Positions 38,593 through 47,703 of a DNA stretch of 64,000 nucleotides are shown here, piece by piece; position 1 is the stretch's first letter, and the number at the start of each line of letters is the position of its first letter. The stretch is from an uncultured Granulosicoccaceae bacterium (GTDB taxonomy: Bacteria > Pseudomonadota > Gammaproteobacteria > Granulosicoccales > Granulosicoccaceae): contig CALLLW010000019.1 of the NCBI GenBank assembly GCA_938007995.1, positions 1 through 64,000 on the forward strand. The letters are read 5' to 3'. The notes under the pieces are model-generated. The model saw only the letters and a list, made by a program, of their open reading frames with translations, had not been told where the DNA came from and did not search any database. Made by a program: the position numbers and the translations under genes.

Positions 38593-39753
38593 TCAGGCGT
38601 TCCGCAGCGCGTCTGCCTTGTCGGTGTTTTCCCAGGTGAAGCCTTCATTCTCCCGGCCAAAGTGCCCGTAGGCTGCTGTTTTTCTGTACTTGATTTTTTC
38701 AGCATTCAAAAGATCAAGCATGGTTAAGATGCCATAAGGACGCAGATCAAAATGTTCACGTACCAGCTGGGTGATCTTGTCATCATCCATTTTTCCAGTG
38801 CCAAACGTTTCAATCATGATTGACGTAGGCTCTGCAACACCGATTGCATAGGAAATCTGAATTTCACAACGATCTGCAAGACCGGCTGCAACAATATTTT
38901 TTGCGACATATCTACCGGCATAAGCGGCAGAACGATCAACCTTGGATGGATCTTTACCGGAGAAAGCACCACCACCATGCCGTGCCGCACCGCCGTAAGT
39001 ATCAACAATGATCTTGCGACCGGTTAAACCCGCATCGCCCATCGGGCCACCGACAACAAACGCACCGGTCGGGTTGATGTGATACTTGGTATCCGCATGC
39101 AACCATCCGGTTGGCTCAAGGATCGGTTTAATGACCTCTTCCATGATGGCTGCTTTAAGATCGCTTTGTTTGGTCTCTGCAGAGTGTTGAGTCGACAGTA
39201 CTACCGCATCAATGCCCACCACTTTGCCATCAGAATATTTAAAACTGACCTGACTCTTTGCATCCGGTCGTAACCAGTCAGCACCAGCGCGGCGATACTC
39301 GGCATGCTTTTCTACCAATCGATGTGCATAGGTGATTGCCGCAGGCATCAGTACATCAGTTTCATTAGTTGCATAGCCAAACATCAGCCCCTGATCGCCC
39401 GCCCCCTGGTCTTCAGGTTTTGCACGATCGACACCCTGGTTGATATCAGGCGACTGCACACCAATGGCGGTCATTACCGCGCAGGTGTCGCAGTCGAATC
39501 CCATTGCAGAGTCGGTGTAGCCGATCTCGCGAATCGTGTCACGAATGACTTTTTCGTAGTCCGGCTTGGCGGTGGTGGTGATCTCCCCGGCAATCATTGC
39601 CAGCCCGGTTTTGAATACAGTCTCGCAGGCCACACGAGCGTGCTTGTCTTCGGCCAGAATCGCGTCTAGTACTGCGTCTGACACCTGGTCTGACATCTTA
39701 TCCGGATGTCCTTCCGATACCGACTCAGAGGTGAAAATATGTTCCTTAGTCAT
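38593..39753 (-). CDS. metK: S-adenosylmethionine synthase
   Basis: 386 residues. Visible signatures are [20 protein letters not shown] (methionine and ATP binding), [12 protein letters not shown] and [19 protein letters not shown]. It makes SAM from methionine and ATP. A roughly 85-nt leader separates the predicted transcription start from the ATG. The promoter carries a 22-bp inverted repeat. No classical SAM-I riboswitch could be recognised in that leader. Confidence 0.98.
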   Translation of the reverse strand: MTKEHIFTSESVSEGHPDKMSDQVSDAVLDAILAEDKHARVACETVFKTGLAMIAGEITTTAKPDYEKVIRDTIREIGYTDSAMGFDCDTCAVMTAIGVQSPDINQGVDRAKPEDQGAGDQGLMFGYATNETDVLMPAAITYAHRLVEKHAEYRRAGADWLRPDAKSQVSFKYSDGKVVGIDAVVLSTQHSAETKQSDLKAAIMEEVIKPILEPTGWLHADTKYHINPTGAFVVGGPMGDAGLTGRKIIVDTYGGAARHGGGAFSGKDPSKVDRSAAYAGRYVAKNIVAAGLADRCEIQISYAIGVAEPTSIMIETFGTGKMDDDKITQLVREHFDLRPYGILTMLDLLNAEKIKYRKTAAYGHFGRENEGFTWENTDKADALRNA

Positions 39754-39843
39754 TGATTAAATGGTCTCTGCTAATAGAATTCAAGGGCATCCGCGGCCAC
39801 GAGATGAGTACGCAACATACCCCACTCCCGGCAAGTGTCGCGG

Positions 39844-39872
39844 ATTATAGTTCAGAAAAAGATATAAAGACA
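39844..39872 (-). promoter_or_regulatory. Predicted metK promoter
   Basis: The minus strand has a perfect -10 TATAAT (39849-39844) and, 17 bp upstream, TGTCTT (39872-39867), a weak -35. The -35 falls inside the 22-bp inverted repeat, the arrangement expected when a repressor blocks RNA polymerase. Confidence 0.65.
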
Positions 39873-39882
39873 TCTTTATATC
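39861..39882. promoter_or_regulatory. Putative operator: perfect 22-bp inverted repeat over the metK -35
   Basis: Two 10-bp arms, GATATAAAGA and TCTTTATATC, flank a 2-bp centre. Long AT-rich palindromes of this kind upstream of metK/ahcY are typical targets of ArsR-family SAH-responsive repressors (SahR) in Proteobacteria. The regulator gene is not in this window, so the assignment to SahR is an inference. Confidence 0.6.
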
Positions 39883-40105
39883 GTTATATATGCGTCGCCG
39901 AATTATTAGCAAAATACTGCCCGCTTGTGTCACGGAATACCGTGGTTATGTGAACCAGCGCAGAGTACAAACGCCGAATCTGAGCAACAAGCACCGGTTG
40001 CAGCGCTTTTGCATGCGCCCGAGCAACCTCAAATGGCTAAGAGCCAGGTGATTAAAAGATTGATTACCCTGCCGCGAAAGCGCCTGGTCAGTTCCCAAAC
40101 AGGCA

Positions 40106-40318
40106 CTATTCGAAAGAGCTTCTCTGCCACGGTACACAGCGACACCTGTCGGGCATGGCTCTCCTCGATCCACGCGGCGGGGTGTAGGAATAACCCCGGT
40201 CTTGCGCCTCACACTTTGCTTCACACTTCGCCTCTGCGGTTTCCAGCAAATGCTCTGCAGCCAGAAAAAGCAGCAGCAAAATGGCCGCCCACGCCAGCAC
40301 AATGTTTCTCCAGTACAT
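40106..40318 (-). CDS. Small Cys-containing single-pass membrane protein, unknown function
   Basis: 70 residues. An N-terminal hydrophobic helix (NIVLAWAAILLLLFLAA) is followed by a short polar region with CEAKCEA, a DRGYSYTPPRG segment and a CRC near the end. Four Cys residues could form disulfides or bind a metal outside the membrane. A Shine-Dalgarno AGAGG lies 9 nt before the ATG, which supports translation, and no other good candidate occupies this gap. I do not recognise the family. It is divergent from the large exported protein gene at 40555. Confidence 0.5.
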   Translation of the reverse strand: MYWRNIVLAWAAILLLLFLAAEHLLETAEAKCEAKCEAQDRGYSYTPPRGSRRAMPDRCRCVPWQRSSFE

Positions 40319-40554
40319 TCACCACACCTCTTTTTTTACAACAACTTATACGAAAATCATAACTGGTCAGGGTTACGGCTGCCATTAGGCGTGTCGTCAC
40401 CCGAGGCGCCTGCGTGTGTTTATGTGTTGGATGCGGCATGACGAAAAGCTATGAGGAGTGAGCTTTCTAATCACCATCTGCGAGACTCGTTGACAACAAC
40501 CAAATGTCATGACAAGAATGACACTACCATGACTTTTTCCTGAGGTAGCTATAG

Positions 40555-42783
40555 ATGCGCATCTATCACTTACCAGCACTACTATTGCTAGTTATCTTTT
40601 ATACCGGCACGGCCAATGCGCAAGGTGCAGGAATGCTATCAGGCACAGTCAGTAATGATTCCGGTAACGTACTGCCACAAATCACAGCCAGCCTGGTTAG
40701 TGATGAGTCCGGCGAGGTGCTGGTTCAACAGACCGATGCTTTCGGCAGATATCAGTTCTTGTCAGTACCCGCTGGTAGTTATCAACTGTCTTTCGCTGAT
40801 CAGAACTTCATTATCTTTGTTGATGAAGATCCGCTACCGGATGAAGGCACCATCTATCTGGATGCCATGTTTCCACAGTCCATCACGCTACAGCAAAATC
40901 AAAATCTTGATCTGGGTATTTTTATACTGCAGCGTGTTGATAACACAGATAACCGCGAGGCCAATACAACAGTGACTGACTGCACCGGCTTCGGAGACAA
41001 CCAAACACCGCAAACATTAGCCTACGCACTGGATAACGCTCGGGATATTGTTATTGAATGCACTGGTACGATACCTGTGCCAGAACTGACAATAACCAAG
41101 AACGTAAAGATCAGTGCAACAACAGAGGTGGCATTTGCAGCAGCAGGCTTTAATCGAATTATTCGTGTGCTGCCCGGCGTTACTCTTGAGTTGAGTGGCA
41201 TAGATATAACCAATGGAGATTTCACCAGTGGTATCGCGCTGCAAAATATGGGTACCACGAGCATCGAGAATGCCGAGATCACAGGCCATGACGGCAATGT
41301 AGCCACCATACAGAATCGCGGCACACTGAGTCTTCGCAACACAAGGCAGTATCGAAATAGAATTCTGTTTGACTCCGTATTTGATAACACCGGTGTTATC
41401 ACAGGCAGTGACGTAATCATTGAAAGCCATATCTCAACGGGCGGCCCGGTGATTACCAACAGGGGTGTCATAGAACTAAGGGGCTGCCAGATCAGCGGGC
41501 TTGGTACAAACAACGTCTGGTCTGTAAACAATGAGCAAGACTCAACATTCAAACTATTCGACTGCACACTAACGCGAAGCAGCAGCCCGTTTCAAAACCG
41601 CGGCACACTTGAAATATTCGATTCATCAATCGACGAGAATTCCGGCGATCAAAGCGTAATTGAAAGCACTGGCGTACTAAAGATAGGCGGCACCGGCATT
41701 ACTAATAACGATGTTTTCGGCGCTATCATCAATAACGAAGGTTCAGCAGAAATCCTTAACAGCACGATCAGCAGCAATAACGCCGGCGTTAGCGGAATCG
41801 ACGAAGACTACTCAGGCGCAATAAGCAACGCAGGCCTGATGCGAGTGACTACAAGCACGATTGCCAACAATACAAGGCCACCTGGAGGAGATCGTCAATT
41901 GGGTAACTCCGGCGAACTCACTCTTTCAAACACCATAATAGCCGGCGTTGAAAGCGGCACTGATTGCGGCGGTGTAACGCCTGCTGTGTCACTCGGCCAC
42001 AATCTGCATACCGATGGTACATGCGGCATCACTCAACAAACCGACAGTCCATTCAGCAACCCGGGGTTACTGCCACTGGCAGACAATGGTGGCTTAAGTA
42101 AAACCCATGCCCTGCAACCCGGTAGTGATGCGATTGACACAGGCAATTGCGGCAACGGTGCAACTGCCAAGGATCAGCGCGGCATATCCCGCCCGCAAGG
42201 CCTTGAATGTGATATCGGTGGGTATGAACTGATTGCTGCGATACCTGAACCACAACCTGAACCACAACCGGAAACGCCGCCAGAAACAGAACCAGAACCT
42301 CAGCCAGAACTGCAACCAGAACCGCAACCTGAACCCGAATCGGAGCCGGAGCCACAACAACAACCAGAGCTGCAACCTGAACCACAACCAGAACTAACAC
42401 CAGAGCAACAGCCACAACCGGAGCCGATGCAACCACCTGCAAACCAAAGCGGCAACGACGCAACCGATGATCAGACAAACACTGACGATAACCCATCATC
42501 AACAGAAAACAACTCGCAACAGGCTGATGAAACTCCTGCCACCGGAGACAACGGTAACTCGAACGCTAACGATGAAACAGAAATGCCCCAGGCTGCACCA
42601 GAACCGGAGCTTGACACTCCACCCATACTGGCAAACGAATCACCCCAAAGCTCGGGCGGCGGTACAATCGGGTTTCACTTCCTGTTGCTGATGTTACTTT
42701 TGTTATTCGGCAAACATGACACAACGGCCCGCCAGCAGTCAGTTGCCGGTTTCTTTTACCGATTCCATCGCCACATAGGTTGA
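40555..42783 (+). CDS. Large exported beta-helix protein with Pro/Glu/Gln stalk
   Basis: 742 residues. A signal peptide ([13 protein letters not shown]) precedes a carboxypeptidase-regulatory-like beta-sandwich (about 27-105; [13 protein letters not shown] and [17 protein letters not shown]). Residues about 150-540 repeat short NRGTLSLRN-like units typical of a right-handed parallel beta-helix, closed by a choice-of-anchor-Q-like region ([20 protein letters not shown]). Residues about 563-630 are a low-complexity P-E-P-Q stalk. A Gly-rich turn, a hydrophobic helix ([12 protein letters not shown]) and basic residues resemble a GlyGly-CTERM sorting signal, although about 20 extra residues follow. 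It is probably a surface adhesin or structural protein. Its end overlaps the 3' end of the convergent Lrp gene by 45 bp. Confidence 0.8.
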   Translation: MRIYHLPALLLLVIFYTGTANAQGAGMLSGTVSNDSGNVLPQITASLVSDESGEVLVQQTDAFGRYQFLSVPAGSYQLSFADQNFIIFVDEDPLPDEGTIYLDAMFPQSITLQQNQNLDLGIFILQRVDNTDNREANTTVTDCTGFGDNQTPQTLAYALDNARDIVIECTGTIPVPELTITKNVKISATTEVAFAAAGFNRIIRVLPGVTLELSGIDITNGDFTSGIALQNMGTTSIENAEITGHDGNVATIQNRGTLSLRNTRQYRNRILFDSVFDNTGVITGSDVIIESHISTGGPVITNRGVIELRGCQISGLGTNNVWSVNNEQDSTFKLFDCTLTRSSSPFQNRGTLEIFDSSIDENSGDQSVIESTGVLKIGGTGITNNDVFGAIINNEGSAEILNSTISSNNAGVSGIDEDYSGAISNAGLMRVTTSTIANNTRPPGGDRQLGNSGELTLSNTIIAGVESGTDCGGVTPAVSLGHNLHTDGTCGITQQTDSPFSNPGLLPLADNGGLSKTHALQPGSDAIDTGNCGNGATAKDQRGISRPQGLECDIGGYELIAAIPEPQPEPQPETPPETEPEPQPELQPEPQPEPESEPEPQQQPELQPEPQPELTPEQQPQPEPMQPPANQSGNDATDDQTNTDDNPSSTENNSQQADETPATGDNGNSNANDETEMPQAAPEPELDTPPILANESPQSSGGGTIGFHFLLLMLLLLFGKHDTTARQQSVAGFFYRFHRHIG

Positions 42784-43212
42784 TGTATTCGCAACATGCG
42801 GCAGACCTGAAATTTGTTCAGCCAATACACGCCGGTAGGCACTGATGTCTTTGGTCCGAACTTTCAGCAGGTAGTCAAAAGACCCGGCGATCATATGGCA
42901 TTGTTCAATTTGAGGAATCTGCTGCACAGATTCATTGAACGCTGTGAGCGCAGCTTCTTTTGTGTCTTCCAGTTTCACTTCAACAAACGCAACATGATTC
43001 AGATTCAGTTTTACCGGGTTTAAAACCGCCCTGAATCCCATGATGTAACCATCGCTGATCAGTCGTTTTAGTCTGACCCCGCAGGGAGTCTTTGACATCC
43101 CGAGCTTCCCGGCAAGATCCGTTATCGCTATCCGCCCGTCTGTAGACAACAATTGAAGCATTTTCCAATCAAACTGGTCTAATTTCCTGGGCTCTTCTAT
43201 TTTTGAGTTCAT
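42739..43212 (-). CDS. Lrp/AsnC-family regulator, probable PutR-type regulator of putA
   Basis: 157 residues. A winged helix-turn-helix at the N-terminus ([20 protein letters not shown]) is followed by the RAM effector domain ([19 protein letters not shown]). It is divergent from putA with 114 bp between starts. PutA here lacks the ribbon-helix-helix domain that autoregulates putA in enteric bacteria, so a separate regulator is expected. In several Proteobacteria that is a neighbouring Lrp-type protein activated by proline. The specific role is an inference from position. Confidence 0.88.
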   Translation of the reverse strand: MNSKIEEPRKLDQFDWKMLQLLSTDGRIAITDLAGKLGMSKTPCGVRLKRLISDGYIMGFRAVLNPVKLNLNHVAFVEVKLEDTKEAALTAFNESVQQIPQIEQCHMIAGSFDYLLKVRTKDISAYRRVLAEQISGLPHVANTSTYVAMESVKETGN

Positions 43213-43326
43213 TTGATCTTATTTTTGACTATTAATAAGTTGTTTCGACCATAAATCTCCAATTATAAGGACATTCACCTCTAACACCATTGATAAACTA
43301 ACGGCAGACCGCACCGGAGCAAACTA

Positions 43327-46300
43327 TTGGAAAAGTTAGCCGCAATAAGATCCCGCATTCGCAGCCTGCACATGGCGGATGAAACCACGGTGGTTACCGC
43401 ACTTGCAGAGCAACATGGCCCTGACGAAAAAATGCGCGCGCAAGTCTGTGACCATGCAGCCGACCTGGTCAGACGCATCAGGCAAGCAGGCGATCCTGGC
43501 TTAATGGAGGTTTTTCTTGCTGAGTACGGCCTCTCGACAGATGAGGGCATCGCATTGATGAGTCTGGCAGAAGCCCTGCTTCGCGTACCCGATGAGCAAA
43601 CTATCGATGAGTTGATTGAGGACAAGATTGCGCCATCATCCTGGGGCGAGCACCTCGGCAAGTCGAGTTCATCACTGGTGAATGCCTCTACCTGGGCGCT
43701 GATGCTCACCGGTAAAGTCTTAAAGGAAACCGACAACGGCGGCATTGCCAATACACTACATAATGCAGTGCGCAGACTGGGTGAGCCGGTTATAAGAGTG
43801 GCGGTAAAACGCGCCATGCAGGAGCTGGGGCATCAGTTTGTACTCGGTGAAAACATCACAGACGCTATCAAGCGCGGCATACCGCAGCAAGCAGCAGGTT
43901 TCACCTATTCCTATGACATGCTGGGTGAAGCAGCACTGACCGCAGCTGATGCACAGGAATTTTTTATCGCTTACCGCGATGCGATAGAGCATCTCTCAAA
44001 CCATGCAGGGCATGAACAGGTACGCGAGAACCCCGGTATCTCAATAAAGCTCTCTGCGCTGCACCCACGCTACGAAATGAGCCAGCGCGAGCGGGTATTA
44101 AAAGAGCTGGTGCCTCGCGTGATACAGCTTGCACGCATCGCCAAAGAAGCCAACATGGGCCTTAACATAGATGCAGAAGAAGCGGATCGACTCGATCTGT
44201 CACTTGATGTTATCGAGGCGGTTATCAGTGCACCTGAGTTTTCCAACTGGGATGGATTCGGTGTTGTTGTACAAGCTTATGGCAAACGTGCTGCAGCCGT
44301 TATTGACTGGCTCTATGCTTTATCGACAGCACTCGATCGAAAAATCATGGTGCGTCTGGTCAAGGGTGCTTACTGGGACATGGAAATCAAACAAAGCCAG
44401 GTTAACGGTGTGAGTGATTTTCCGGTCTTTACCAGCAGAGCTTTTACCGATATCTCTTATATCTGTTGTGCACAAAAGCTAATGGACTACTCTGATCGAA
44501 TCTATCCGCAATTTGCCACCCATAATGCGCATACCGTCTGCGCTATTCTGGCAATGGCCAATCATACTCATACTGATCAAACCCAGGCCAGTCAAAACGA
44601 GGTCAGTCAAACCCAAGTTGATGAAAACAGGGTCAATCAAAACGTGGCCTATGAATTCCAACGGCTCCATGGCATGGGTGAAGTGCTACACCAGCTGGTG
44701 CTTGATCAGAACCAAACACGTTGCAGAATCTACGCGCCAGTAGGAACGCATCGTGACCTTCTTGCTTACTTAGTACGCAGACTGCTCGAAAACGGTGCCA
44801 ACTCATCGTTCCTTAACCAAGTGGTCGATAAAAACATCTCAGCAGAATTTATCACCGAAGATCCGTTTAATGCGCTGAGTACAACTCAGGCTGACCCAAG
44901 CCATAACATCCGAAAACCCGCAGACCTCTATCAGCCGCAACGTATCAATTCCACTGGCTGGGATCTGCGTAACTTTGATGACATCAATGCTTTCATAGAA
45001 GCAAGGGATAATTTCAGCACTCACGAATGGCTTGCAGGCCCCATCATAGCCGGATCAATACCTACGGCAACACCCTCGCCTGTCTATAACCCGGCAGATC
45101 CACAAAAGCGAATAGGGTTTGTGTCTTCTGCCACATTGAATGATGTCGATACCGCACTGGATGTTGCGACCTCCTGGTCCACAGCAACCGCTGAGGTCCG
45201 TCATCAAACATTAAATAAAGCGGCAGATTTATACGAACAAAATGCCGGTGAAATCTTTGCAGCGCTTTGCTTTGAAGCCGGCAAGACCGCTGAAGATGCG
45301 GTTGCAGAAATTAGAGAAGCGGTTGATTTTTTACGATACTACGCAGCAGAAGCTGTGCGTCTGCAGGGCCTGCCGGAGCGTGGCCTTATTACCTGCATCT
45401 CGCCATGGAACTTTCCGCTTGCGATATTTACCGGCCAGATTGCGGCGGCACTGAGTGCCGGTAATGGCGTGCTGGCCAAACCTGCTGAACCGACTTCAAT
45501 CGTTGCATCCATCGGAGTCAGGTTATTGCATCAGGCGGGTGTACCGAAAACGGCTTTACAGCTGATACCAGGCAAGGGTGCAACTGTTGGCGCAAAACTC
45601 ACGACCGATAATCGTGTCAACGGGTTATGCTTCACCGGCTCCACCGCAGTTGCACAGCATATCTATCGAGCAGCCTCATCGTCATTGGAGCCGGACTCTA
45701 CTTTCATTGCAGAAACCGGCGGATTGAACACGATGATCGTCGACTCAAGCGCACTGCCTGAACAAGCGATACAAGACATCATAGATTCATCATTCCGCTC
45801 CTGCGGGCAACGTTGCTCTGCACTGCGGTTGTTGTATCTGCAGAAAGATATCGCCGATGAATTCATGACAATGTTATTCGGCGCGATGGATGAACTGGAA
45901 GTTTCTGATCCGTTGAATCTGTCTTGCGATGTGGGACCAGTCATTACTGATTTAGCACGTCAGGAAATACTCAACCACATTGATACTGCAAGGAATCAGG
46001 GACAACTGCTCAAACAACTCGACACCCCTACCACCGGTTTTTTTGTTGGCCCTGCCGTGATTCAGGTAGACGGCATTCATTCTTTACAGAGGGAAGTATT
46101 CGGGCCAGTACTGCATGTTGCTACGTTCGAACTATCAGAACTTGAGGCAGTGCTTAACGATATAAATACCGCCGGTTACGGCCTGACCTTCGGCCTGCAC
46201 ACGCGGCTGGATGACCGGGTGGAGCATATTACAAGCGCCTTGAATGTTGGCAATATCTACGTCAATCGCAACCAGATTGGTGCGGTGGTCGGTTCACAAC

Positions 46301-46890
46301 CATTCGGTGGCGAAGGGCTTTCCGGCACCGGCCCTAAGGCGGGCGGCCCGCATTATGTCAAACGCTTTAAAAAATACGGCCTGCCACTTCATCATCGGGT
46401 GGCCGGCCAAGAGGTACCGGCAAGTGCTGTGCAAAGCGTACTGGACCAAACCGTCACCAATAACCACGCTGCACTTGAATCTATAGATATGCCCGGCCCG
46501 ACCGGCGAATCCAATCGCTGGTCCACCTGGCCCAGAGGCACAATCCTTTGCCTGGGGCCAACCGCAGAAGATGCACGCAAACAAATGGAGATCACAAGCA
46601 ACTTACACTGCGCCGCAGTCGGGGTTGCACCCGACCTCAGCGGCGTAAACACTGTGAACGGATATCTGGATCGCGCTGCTTTGTCTGGTTTAAAAGGTTT
46701 CAGCGCCGTTGCACTCTGGTCTGAAAAAAGTGATCTGATCAAAACCCGTGAAGCACTCGCAAAAAGGGACGGCCCATTGCTGCCGCTGATTGCCACAGAC
46801 GCCATGAAAGATTTTTGTATTCTTGAACGTCATCTTTGTATCGACACCACAGCAGCAGGTGGCAATGCCTCGTTGTTGGCGGCTCAGTAA
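43327..46890 (+). CDS. putA: Bifunctional proline dehydrogenase / L-glutamate-gamma-semialdehyde dehydrogenase PutA
   Basis: 1187 residues. The start is TTG at 43327, chosen because GGAG lies 7 nt upstream; an ATG 15 codons later lacks such a site. An alpha-domain leads into the FAD-binding proline dehydrogenase barrel (about 150-490; SIKLSALHPRYEMSQR, LVKGAYWDMEIK, YEFQRLHGMGE). An aldehyde dehydrogenase domain follows (about 545-1010; CISPWNFPLAIFTGQIAAAL, catalytic Cys in FRSCGQRCSALR at residue 830). A C-terminal ALDH-fold domain gives the long 'type B' form. There is no N-terminal DNA-binding domain. An unusual 25-residue repeat insert lies at about 417-441. It oxidises proline to glutamate through a channelled intermediate. 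Confidence 0.97.
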   Translation: MEKLAAIRSRIRSLHMADETTVVTALAEQHGPDEKMRAQVCDHAADLVRRIRQAGDPGLMEVFLAEYGLSTDEGIALMSLAEALLRVPDEQTIDELIEDKIAPSSWGEHLGKSSSSLVNASTWALMLTGKVLKETDNGGIANTLHNAVRRLGEPVIRVAVKRAMQELGHQFVLGENITDAIKRGIPQQAAGFTYSYDMLGEAALTAADAQEFFIAYRDAIEHLSNHAGHEQVRENPGISIKLSALHPRYEMSQRERVLKELVPRVIQLARIAKEANMGLNIDAEEADRLDLSLDVIEAVISAPEFSNWDGFGVVVQAYGKRAAAVIDWLYALSTALDRKIMVRLVKGAYWDMEIKQSQVNGVSDFPVFTSRAFTDISYICCAQKLMDYSDRIYPQFATHNAHTVCAILAMANHTHTDQTQASQNEVSQTQVDENRVNQNVAYEFQRLHGMGEVLHQLVLDQNQTRCRIYAPVGTHRDLLAYLVRRLLENGANSSFLNQVVDKNISAEFITEDPFNALSTTQADPSHNIRKPADLYQPQRINSTGWDLRNFDDINAFIEARDNFSTHEWLAGPIIAGSIPTATPSPVYNPADPQKRIGFVSSATLNDVDTALDVATSWSTATAEVRHQTLNKAADLYEQNAGEIFAALCFEAGKTAEDAVAEIREAVDFLRYYAAEAVRLQGLPERGLITCISPWNFPLAIFTGQIAAALSAGNGVLAKPAEPTSIVASIGVRLLHQAGVPKTALQLIPGKGATVGAKLTTDNRVNGLCFTGSTAVAQHIYRAASSSLEPDSTFIAETGGLNTMIVDSSALPEQAIQDIIDSSFRSCGQRCSALRLLYLQKDIADEFMTMLFGAMDELEVSDPLNLSCDVGPVITDLARQEILNHIDTARNQGQLLKQLDTPTTGFFVGPAVIQVDGIHSLQREVFGPVLHVATFELSELEAVLNDINTAGYGLTFGLHTRLDDRVEHITSALNVGNIYVNRNQIGAVVGSQPFGGEGLSGTGPKAGGPHYVKRFKKYGLPLHHRVAGQEVPASAVQSVLDQTVTNNHAALESIDMPGPTGESNRWSTWPRGTILCLGPTAEDARKQMEITSNLHCAAVGVAPDLSGVNTVNGYLDRAALSGLKGFSAVALWSEKSDLIKTREALAKRDGPLLPLIATDAMKDFCILERHLCIDTTAAGGNASLLAAQ
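44575..44649 (+). repeat. Five imperfect 15-bp tandem repeats inside putA
   Basis: Five in-frame 15-bp units encode DQTQA, SQNEV, SQTQV, DENRV and NQNVA. They fall between the conserved barrel segments ending HTVCAILAMANH and starting YEFQRLHGMGE, where other PutA proteins have only a short loop. The array is in phase, so it lengthens a loop rather than breaking the gene. Confidence 0.8.
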
Positions 46891-46973
46891 GTTGAAAAAA
46901 GCAAATGTATCAGCCAGGCACATTGATCAGTATGGTTTTGTATAATTACGAATAAACAGCTGGAAGTGATTCG

Positions 46974-47459
46974 ATGAGCATCAAGATAGACAATATTAAT
47001 CAGAGTATTCTACGGTCTCTTCAGAAAGATACTCGTCTGTCAATTGCTGCCATCGCCGACGACGCCGGCATATCAACGAGCCCTTGCCAGAAACGAATCA
47101 AACAACTCGAAAGCCAGGGGGTCATTACAAACTATAGTGCAAATGTTGAACTATCTAAAATATGTACCAGCGTGACTTTTCTGGCAGAAATTACTTTGCA
47201 GGAGCATGACAAAGACTCCTTTCAGCAATTTGAAAGCGTTATCATGGAGGAAGACACACTGGTTGAGTGCTATCAGGTGTCCGGCCCTTACGACTACTCA
47301 GCTCGATTTGTTTGCAAAGACATAGAAGATTACAAATCTATTTCAGATCGACTCCTTTCAAAATCCCCCATTAAAAGTATTCAGAGTCATTGCGTTCTAT
47401 CGAATGTGAAACGCTTCACAGGCTACCCTCTGAAATACCTGCTTACAGATGATGAGTAG
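46974..47459 (+). CDS. Lrp/AsnC-family regulator of the arginine/ornithine genes (inferred)
   Basis: 161 residues. The N-terminal helix-turn-helix (LSIAAIADDAGISTSPCQKR) and the RAM domain (ECYQVSGPYDYSARFVCKDI) are clear. The sequence is quite different from the Lrp protein on the other side of putA. A -10-like TATAAT lies at 46941-46946 and GGAAGTGA precedes the ATG, so it has its own promoter. It stands 83 bp after putA and 244 bp ahead of the arginase gene, hence a role in sensing arginine or ornithine for that pair is likely but unproven. Confidence 0.87.
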   Translation: MSIKIDNINQSILRSLQKDTRLSIAAIADDAGISTSPCQKRIKQLESQGVITNYSANVELSKICTSVTFLAEITLQEHDKDSFQQFESVIMEEDTLVECYQVSGPYDYSARFVCKDIEDYKSISDRLLSKSPIKSIQSHCVLSNVKRFTGYPLKYLLTDDE

Positions 47460-47703
47460 CCTGAAACACAAGCTGCTTCTGTCACTGTGATGCAATCGGC
47501 ATCCAGCACCCTCTGCGTTTTTGTTGATAATCAAGCAAATAAATTATCCTGTTTCACCATCAACATTTGACAAAAAACCCTTCTTTCCGACCAGTATTCA
47601 AAATTATATTTTTCCGCAATCCCGGATAATCGATACACTTAATTAAGCTGCCGCTGTATAAAGGATAACTAATTTTAGTGGCACAATTGATCGGTTATTT
47701 TTT

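Noticed and set aside
39754-39843. SAM or SAH riboswitch in the metK leader
   Set aside because: No recognisable SAM-I, SAM-II or SAH aptamer core; only a short hairpin-forming segment is visible.
39946-40302. 118-codon minus-strand frame beside metK
   Set aside because: Cys/Arg-rich with no pattern; it overlaps in another frame the better supported small membrane protein at 40106-40318.
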